DNA from: Pseudomonas sp. C1C7
GTDB lineage: Bacteria > Pseudomonadota > Gammaproteobacteria > Pseudomonadales > Pseudomonadaceae
Length of the DNA stretch: 64,000 nucleotides
Reading direction: 5' to 3'
NCBI RefSeq assembly: GCF_013359595.1
Contig: NZ_JABFMP010000031.1
Location: forward strand, 1-64,000
Shown here piece by piece: positions 59,197-64,000 of this stretch (positions are counted from its first letter, which is position 1; each line of letters starts with the position of its first letter). Under the pieces are notes generated by a model. That model saw only the letters and a program-made list of their open reading frames with translations, made no database searches and was not told where the DNA came from. The position numbers were made by a program, and so were the translations under genes.

Positions 59197-61071
59197 ATGA
59201 GTCACCCCTCGCAATTCAACCTGCTGCGCACACGGCGCTTTCTGCCGTTCTTCGTGACCCAGTCACTGGGTGCCTTCAACGACAACATTTTCAAGCAGTC
59301 GCTGATCCTGGCCATTCTGTACAAGCTGGCGATCGAGGGTGACCGCTCGATCTGGGTCAACCTGTGCGCGCTGCTGTTCATCCTGCCGTTCTTCCTGTTT
59401 TCGGCGCTGGCCGGGCAGTTCGGGGAAAAGTTCGCCAAGGATGCGCTGATCCGTCTGATCAAGCTCGGCGAAATCGCCATCATGGCGGTGGGCGCGGTGG
59501 GGTTCATGTTCGATCACCTGTCGCTGATGCTGCTGGCGCTGTTCGCCATGGGTACCCACTCGGCGCTGTTCGGCCCGGTGAAGTATTCGATCCTGCCCCA
59601 GGCACTGCATGAAGACGAACTGGTCGGCGGCAACGGCCTGGTGGAAATGGGCACCTTCCTGGCGATCCTCGCGGGGACCATCGGCGCCGGGATCATGATG
59701 TCCTCCACTCATTACGCGCCGGTAGTTTCCACGGCGATCATCGGCATCGCCGTTCTCGGCTACCTGGCCAGTCGCGGCATTCCACGGGCGGCGGCCGCGA
59801 CGCCGCAACTGCGCCTGAACTGGAACATTTTCAGTGAGTCCTGGGCGACGCTGAAGCTGGGCCTCGGGCAAACGCCGGCGGTATCGCGCTCGATCGTCGG
59901 CAACTCCTGGTTCTGGTTTGTCGGGGCGATTTACCTGACGCAGATCCCGGCCTATGCCAAGGAGTGGATGCACGGTGACGAAACGGTCGTAACTCTGATT
60001 CTCACGGTGTTCTCGGTGGGCATCGCCGTGGGTTCGATGCTCTGCGAAAGGCTGTCCGGGCGCAAAGTCGAAATCGGCCTGGTGCCGTTCGGCTCGTTCG
60101 GCCTGACGGTGTTCGGCCTGCTGTTGTGGTGGCACTCCGGCGCAATTCCCGAGAGTGCGGCCGGGCACGGCTGGATCGAGATTCTCGGTTTCGGCCACGC
60201 CTGGCTGGTGCTGCTCGACATCCTCGGCCTGGGCGTGTTCGGTGGTTTCTATATCGTGCCGCTGTACGCGTTGATCCAGTCGCGCACCGCCGAGGACGAG
60301 CGGGCGCGGGTGATCGCCGCCAACAACATTCTCAACGCGCTGTTCATGGTGGTCTCGGCGATTGTCTCGATCATCCTGCTGAGCATGGCCAAGCTGTCGA
60401 TTCCGCAGTTGTTCCTGGTGGTGTCTTTGCTGAATATCGGCGTCAACGCCTACATCTTCAAAATCGTCCCCGAGTTCACCATGCGTTTCATGATCTGGCT
60501 GCTCAGCCATTCCATGTATCGCGTGGAACACCGCAACCTGCAGCTGATCCCGGATGACGGCGCGGCGTTGCTGGTGTGCAACCACGTGTCGTTCGTCGAT
60601 GCCCTGCTGATCAGCGGCGCGGTGCGCAGGCCGATTCGCTTTGTCATGTACTACAAGATCTACAACCTGCCGGTGCTGAACTTTGTTTTCCGCACGGCGG
60701 GGGCGATTCCGATTGCCGGGCGTCAGGAAGATATCCAGATCTACGAGCAGGCCTTCACCCGCATTGCCCGTTATCTGAAGGAAGGCGAGCTGGTGTGCAT
60801 TTTCCCTGAAGGGAAATTGACCGCCGATGGCGAGATCAGCGAATTCAAGGGCGGGCTGACGCGGATTCTCGAGGAGACGCCGGTGCCGGTGATTCCCTTG
60901 GCGTTGCAGGGATTGTGGGGGAGTTTCTTCAGCCGCGATCCGGCCAAGGGGCTGTTTCGTCGGTTGTGGTCGCGGGTGACTGTGGTGGCGGGAGAGGCGG
61001 TGGCCGTGGACGCGGCGCAGCCTGCCAGGTTGCAGGTGTTGGTGGGGGAATTGCGTGGCACCGTCCGATAG
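59197..61071 (+). CDS. LplT-like MFS flippase fused to a PlsC acyltransferase
   Basis: 624 residues. N-terminal half (1-420): MFS of the lysophospholipid transporter type, with FVTQSLGAFNDNIFKQSLIL and FGPVKYSILPQAL. C-terminal half (about 430-624): 1-acylglycerophosphate acyltransferase with HX4D (NHVSFVD), the FPEGKLT motif and VPVIPLALQG. The acyl-ACP synthetase domain found after these in Aas-type fusions is absent. A role in remodelling lysophospholipid is inferred. ATG 59197 lies after CAGGGAC. Confidence 0.92.
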   Translation: MSHPSQFNLLRTRRFLPFFVTQSLGAFNDNIFKQSLILAILYKLAIEGDRSIWVNLCALLFILPFFLFSALAGQFGEKFAKDALIRLIKLGEIAIMAVGAVGFMFDHLSLMLLALFAMGTHSALFGPVKYSILPQALHEDELVGGNGLVEMGTFLAILAGTIGAGIMMSSTHYAPVVSTAIIGIAVLGYLASRGIPRAAAATPQLRLNWNIFSESWATLKLGLGQTPAVSRSIVGNSWFWFVGAIYLTQIPAYAKEWMHGDETVVTLILTVFSVGIAVGSMLCERLSGRKVEIGLVPFGSFGLTVFGLLLWWHSGAIPESAAGHGWIEILGFGHAWLVLLDILGLGVFGGFYIVPLYALIQSRTAEDERARVIAANNILNALFMVVSAIVSIILLSMAKLSIPQLFLVVSLLNIGVNAYIFKIVPEFTMRFMIWLLSHSMYRVEHRNLQLIPDDGAALLVCNHVSFVDALLISGAVRRPIRFVMYYKIYNLPVLNFVFRTAGAIPIAGRQEDIQIYEQAFTRIARYLKEGELVCIFPEGKLTADGEISEFKGGLTRILEETPVPVIPLALQGLWGSFFSRDPAKGLFRRLWSRVTVVAGEAVAVDAAQPARLQVLVGELRGTVR

Positions 61072-61086
61072 TCGGTGACAGGACCG

Positions 61087-61163
61087 GCCTCTTCGCGGGC
61101 AAGCCCGCTCCCACAGGTTTTGTGGTTGCCCTGTAGGCGCGAGGCTTGCCCGCGAAGAGGCCA
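61087..61163. repeat. REP doublet, family A variant
   Basis: Arms ggcctcttcgcgggcaagcc and ggcttgcccgcgaagaggcc pair over more than 16 bp. It lies between convergent genes and may act as terminator for both. Confidence 0.88.
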
Positions 61164-61168
61164 GTGGC

Positions 61169-61483
61169 CTAAGCGCTGACCTTGAGCCCAACCAACCCGG
61201 CAACGATCAACGCCACACTGGCCAACCGCACCAGCGCCATCGATTCCCCAAACAGAATGATCCCGGCGATCACCGTACCCACGGCACCCACGCCGGTCCA
61301 GATCGCATAGGCCGTACCCAGCGGCAATTCCTTCATGGCCAGACCCAGCAAGCCAAGGCTGATCGCCATGGCGGCAACGGTGAGGGCGGTGGGGAGAGGG
61401 CGGCTGAAGCCGTCGGTGTATTTGAGGCCAACGGCCCAGCCGACTTCGAACAGGCCGGCGAAAAACAGAATGATCCAGGACAT
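61169..61483 (-). CDS. sugE: SMR-family guanidinium exporter (SugE/Gdx)
   Basis: 104-residue four-helix small multidrug resistance protein. It has the conserved Glu in the first helix (FAGLFEVGWAVGLKYTDGF) and GTAYAIWTGVGAVGTVIAG, the WTG motif of the Gdx subgroup. A GGAGG site lies 5 nt before ATG 61483. The guanidine-II riboswitch directly upstream supports guanidinium export as its real function, rather than general quaternary ammonium efflux. Confidence 0.95.
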   Translation of the reverse strand: MSWIILFFAGLFEVGWAVGLKYTDGFSRPLPTALTVAAMAISLGLLGLAMKELPLGTAYAIWTGVGAVGTVIAGIILFGESMALVRLASVALIVAGLVGLKVSA

Positions 61484-61503
61484 GCAAACCTCCATCGATT
61501 GAC

Positions 61504-61553
61504 GGGGTCGTCCCCAGATTAATGACTCGTCAGAGCTGCGAGGTCGTCCTCGC
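61504..61553 (-). promoter_or_regulatory. guanidine-II (mini-ykkC) riboswitch
   Basis: On the minus strand two hairpins each carry an ACGA loop: GCGAGG-ACGA-CCTCGC (61553-61538) and GGGG-ACGA-CCCC (61515-61504), 22 nt apart. Paired short stems with ACGR loops define this class. The SD of sugE follows about 15 nt later, so guanidine binding would free translation. Confidence 0.9.
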
Positions 61554-61601
61554 GTTGCGCCATAGAGTGCCCAGCATTAATCCGGGGATCAAGTTTTCGG
61601 A

Positions 61602-62567
61602 TCAGTCAGTGGCCTGCTGACCGGCAATTTCACCCTCGTCTTTCTCGCTCATGCGGCGGAAATAGGTGGAGAGCAGGGCGCCGGAAATGTTGTGCCAGAC
61701 GCTGAACAACGCACTCGGCACCGCCGCCAGCGGCGAGAAGTGTGCGCTGGCCAGCGCAGCACCAAGACCGGAGTTCTGCATGCCGACTTCCAGGGCCAGG
61801 GATTTGCGCTGGGCCAGCGGCAGCTTGAACAGGCGGCCGGTGAAGTAACCCAGCAGATAACCGAAGCTGTTGTGCAGCATCACCACGGCCATGATCAACA
61901 GACCGGATTCGGCGATCTTCGCCTGGCTGGCGGCCACCACGGCGGCGACGATGATCACGATGCTCACCACCGACACCAGCGGCAGCACGTCCACCGCATG
62001 GCGAACGCGAGCACCGAGCAGGCGCTGGGCCACGACACCCAGCACGATCGGCAGCAGTACCACCTGCAGGATCGACCAGAACAACTCCATGAACGACACC
62101 GGCAGCCAGGCCGACGCCAGCAGCCAGATCAGCGCCGGGGTCAGCACCGGGGCGAGCAGGGTGGTCACCGCCGCGATGGCCACCGACAGCGCCAGATCAC
62201 CACGGGCCAGCCAGGTCATCACGTTCGACGAGGTGCCGCTCGGGCAGCAGCCGACCAGAATCACGCCGACGGCGATTTCCGGCGGCAAATGGAAAGCCTG
62301 GCAGAGCAACCACGCCACGCCGGGCATGATCACGAAATGCGCCACCACGCCCAGGGCCACGCGCCACGGGTGTCGGGCGACTGCGGCGAAGTCTTCGAGT
62401 TTGAGCGTCAGGCCCATGCCGAACATCACCACGCCCAGCAGCGGCACGATGGCGCCCTTGAGGCCGATGAACCAGGCCGGTAGCAGAAACGCCACGACGG
62501 CGAAAATCAGAACCCAGTAAGCGAAGGTATTGCCGACGAAACGGCTCAGTGCTGCCAATGCACGCAT
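61602..62567 (-). CDS. bile acid:sodium symporter (BASS) family transporter
   Basis: 321 residues, about ten helices. CCPSGTSSNVMTWLARGDLALS is the crossover motif of the family, and EVGMQNSGLGAALA is its second signature. Bacterial members move organic anions such as pantoate or other acids; bile acid is only the family name. Same strand as sugE but separated by the riboswitch leader. Confidence 0.92.
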   Translation of the reverse strand: MRALAALSRFVGNTFAYWVLIFAVVAFLLPAWFIGLKGAIVPLLGVVMFGMGLTLKLEDFAAVARHPWRVALGVVAHFVIMPGVAWLLCQAFHLPPEIAVGVILVGCCPSGTSSNVMTWLARGDLALSVAIAAVTTLLAPVLTPALIWLLASAWLPVSFMELFWSILQVVLLPIVLGVVAQRLLGARVRHAVDVLPLVSVVSIVIIVAAVVAASQAKIAESGLLIMAVVMLHNSFGYLLGYFTGRLFKLPLAQRKSLALEVGMQNSGLGAALASAHFSPLAAVPSALFSVWHNISGALLSTYFRRMSEKDEGEIAGQQATD

Positions 62568-62624
62568 GGCTTGATCCTTGTTATGTGAAAAGCGTTAGGG
62601 AGCTAAGCATACGCTGCTCACAAA

Positions 62625-62701
62625 AAAAGATCGCAGCCTGCGGCAGCTCCTACAGGGAAATGCGAATCCCATGCAGGAGCTGCCGAAGGCTGCGATCTTT
62701 T
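62625..62701. repeat. REP doublet, family B
   Basis: Arms agatcgcagcctgcggcagc and its mate gctgccgaaggctgcgatct around a 17-nt centre, with A/T tracts on the outside. It can end the rdgC transcript. Confidence 0.9.
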
Positions 62702-62726
62702 AAAACAGCCGCCGATCAAGGGTTGA

Positions 62727-63647
62727 TCAGATACCCTGCGGCGTCTCCTCACCACCCAACGCCTCAATCAGCGCCGGCAGGAAATCGCCAAAGGTCAGCA
62801 TCATCAGGGTGAAGCTGGCATCCAGCTGCCCCAGAGCCTCGTCGCCACCGTCCTGTTCGGCCTGGTCTTGCAGCAGGTCTTCGAACTTCAGGCGCTTGAC
62901 CACCATCTTGTCGTCGAGCACGAAGGACAGCTTGTCCTGCCAGGCCAGTGACAGTTGAGTGACTACTTTGCCGGTGCTCAGGTGCAGCTGGATTTCTTCG
63001 CTGGTCAGGTCCTGGCGCTTGCAGCGCACGATGCCGCCGTCTTCGTGGGTGTCGCGCAGTTCGCACTCGTCCAGCACGAAGAAGTCGTTCGCGGCCTGCT
63101 GGGTGGTGACCCACTCGGTCATGGTCGCGGTCGGGGCCATTTTCACGGTCAGCGGACGTACCGGCAGGGTGCCGATCACTTCACGCAGGGTCGACAGCAG
63201 GTCTTCGGCGCGTTTCGGGCTGGCCGAGTTGACCAGGATCAGGCCCTGTTTCGGCGCGATGGCGGCGAAGGTCGAGGAACGACGGATAAAGGCGCGCGGC
63301 AGGAAAGCCTGGATGATTTCATCCTTGATCTGGTCGCGTTCCTTTTTATAGACCTTGCGCATTTGCTCGGCTTCGATCTCGTCGACCTTTTCCTTTACCG
63401 CGTCACGCACCACGCTACCCGGCAGGATGCGTTCTTCCTTGCGCGCGCTGATCAGCAGGAAATCACCGCTGACATTCACCAGGGGCGCATCTTCGCCCTT
63501 GCCGAAGGGGGCGACGAAACCGTAGGTGGTCAACTCCTGGCTTGCACATGGGCGCGCCAGTTTGGTGGCCAGTGCAGATTCCAACCCCTGGGCATCAACA
63601 GGCAGATCTTGGGTCAGGCGATAGATAAGCAGGTTCTTGAACCACAT
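62727..63647 (-). CDS. rdgC: recombination-associated protein RdgC
   Basis: 306-residue ring-forming DNA-binding protein that can restrain RecA. MWFKNLLIYRLTQDLPVDA is the typical N-terminus, and LPRAFIRRSSTFAAIAPKQG and DEALGQLDASFTLMMLTFGDF are conserved segments. ATG 63647 is preferred; an upstream TTG frame adds eight residues. The GGAGAGAG site is 8-12 nt before it. Divergent from the tRNA operon. Confidence 0.96.
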   Translation of the reverse strand: MWFKNLLIYRLTQDLPVDAQGLESALATKLARPCASQELTTYGFVAPFGKGEDAPLVNVSGDFLLISARKEERILPGSVVRDAVKEKVDEIEAEQMRKVYKKERDQIKDEIIQAFLPRAFIRRSSTFAAIAPKQGLILVNSASPKRAEDLLSTLREVIGTLPVRPLTVKMAPTATMTEWVTTQQAANDFFVLDECELRDTHEDGGIVRCKRQDLTSEEIQLHLSTGKVVTQLSLAWQDKLSFVLDDKMVVKRLKFEDLLQDQAEQDGGDEALGQLDASFTLMMLTFGDFLPALIEALGGEETPQGI

Positions 63648-63757
63648 GGGGTGACTCTCTCCTTTATACAAAGGGGGGCATTATTGTCTTCGCCGTGCCA
63701 TAGGCCAACCCTTCTCTAAGCCTTTGGAAGGCATGAAAAAATTAATTGAAAAAGTGC

Positions 63758-63786
63758 TTGCCAGAGGTAGGGTCGCTCCGTAGAAT
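63758..63786 (+). promoter_or_regulatory. promoter of the tRNA-Val/tRNA-Asp operon
   Basis: TTGCCA (63758-63763), 17-nt spacer and TAGAAT (63781-63786). It is followed after -10 by gcgcc, a GC-rich discriminator typical of stable-RNA promoters. Confidence 0.75.
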
Positions 63787-63807
63787 ACGCGCCACACCGA
63801 ACGTGAA

Positions 63808-63883
63808 GGGTGATTAGCTCAGCTGGGAGAGCGTCTGCCTTACAAGCAGAATGTCGGCGGTTCGATCCCGTCATCACCCACCA
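63808..63883 (+). tRNA. tRNA-Val (anticodon TAC)
   Basis: 76 nt including encoded CCA. Acceptor stem GGGTGAT/ATCACCC, anticodon TAC at 63841-63843, T-loop GTTCGATCC. Confidence 0.96.
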
Positions 63884-63902
63884 TTCGCATTCAGTGTTAC
63901 GC

Positions 63903-63979
63903 GCAGCGGTAGTTCAGTCGGTTAGAATACCGGCCTGTCACGCCGGGGGTCGCGGGTTCGAGTCCCGTCCGCTGCGCCA
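63903..63979 (+). tRNA. tRNA-Asp (anticodon GTC)
   Basis: 77 nt including encoded CCA. Acceptor stem GCAGCGG/CCGCTGC with discriminator G, anticodon GTC at 63937-63939, T-loop GTTCGAGTC. It is 19 nt after tRNA-Val and probably co-transcribed. Confidence 0.96.
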
Positions 63980-64000
63980 TATTCGGTAACCTGGAACACT

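Noticed and set aside
63808..63979. tRNA genes considered as an integration site with an attached island
   Set aside because: The window ends 21 nt after tRNA-Asp, and no integrase or repeat of the tRNA 3' end is visible.

Overview
The window reads as a stretch of core chromosome from a Pseudomonas of the fluorescens group. Three things point there: the gene order gltA / sdhCDAB-sucAB-lpd-sucCD-brnQ and cobO-cobB-bluB-cbiB-cobC-cobQ-cobU-cobT-cobC-cobS followed by MarR/MFS/GPx/FadL, which matches my recollection of P. aeruginosa; high-GC coding with protein sequences typical of the genus; and many intergenic REP doublets built on GTGGGAGCGGGCTTGCTCGC and on GGAGCTGCCGAAGGCTGCGA. I see no prophage, insertion sequence, CRISPR array or defence island.

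Layout. 1-2.2 kb: acetate uptake (yjcH-actP). 2.4-15.5 kb: TCA-cycle block, with citrate synthase divergent from succinate dehydrogenase, 2-oxoglutarate dehydrogenase and succinyl-CoA synthetase. 15.9-25 kb: branched-chain amino acid transporter, small membrane proteins, a lipoprotein, a pair of hotdog thioesterases, HtpG behind a candidate heat-shock promoter, a dienelactone hydrolase, pirin and OsmC. 24.5-30.4 kb: purM-purN-DUF3108 divergent from DUF2066-PerM-like permease-hda. 30.6-34.7 kb: two NlpC/P60 lipoproteins, an O-methyltransferase, a PQQ-type sugar dehydrogenase lipoprotein and an unknown protein. 34.9-44.2 kb: a cobalamin riboswitch followed by a ten-gene cobalamin operon, mostly joined by 4-nt overlaps. 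44.3-48.8 kb: MarR regulator, MFS transporter, a 41-residue membrane peptide, periplasmic glutathione peroxidase, FadL porin and a conserved unknown. 49.1-55.7 kb: a small unknown gene, a gene-poor 979-nt gap, a Sel1-like protein, RmuC and a transporter-fused hybrid histidine kinase. 55.9-59.1 kb: TetR regulator/MFS pair and a TDT-family exporter. 59.2-64 kb: LplT-PlsC fusion, a guanidinium exporter behind a guanidine-II (mini-ykkC) riboswitch, a BASS symporter, RdgC, and tRNA-Val and tRNA-Asp.

How it fits together. The left third turns acetate and other carbon into TCA flux. The central operon makes the cobinamide side chain, lower ligand and final assembly of adenosylcobalamin under cobalamin feedback. 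The right third is mostly stress, efflux and sensing. The most informative non-gene features are the two riboswitches, a shared palindromic site for the MarR/MFS pair, a palindrome plus a Shine-Dalgarno-masking hairpin between TetR and its MFS neighbour, a REP doublet read through as the C-terminus of CobB, and a 7-bp-periodic repeat family that recurs at three places around the TCA genes.
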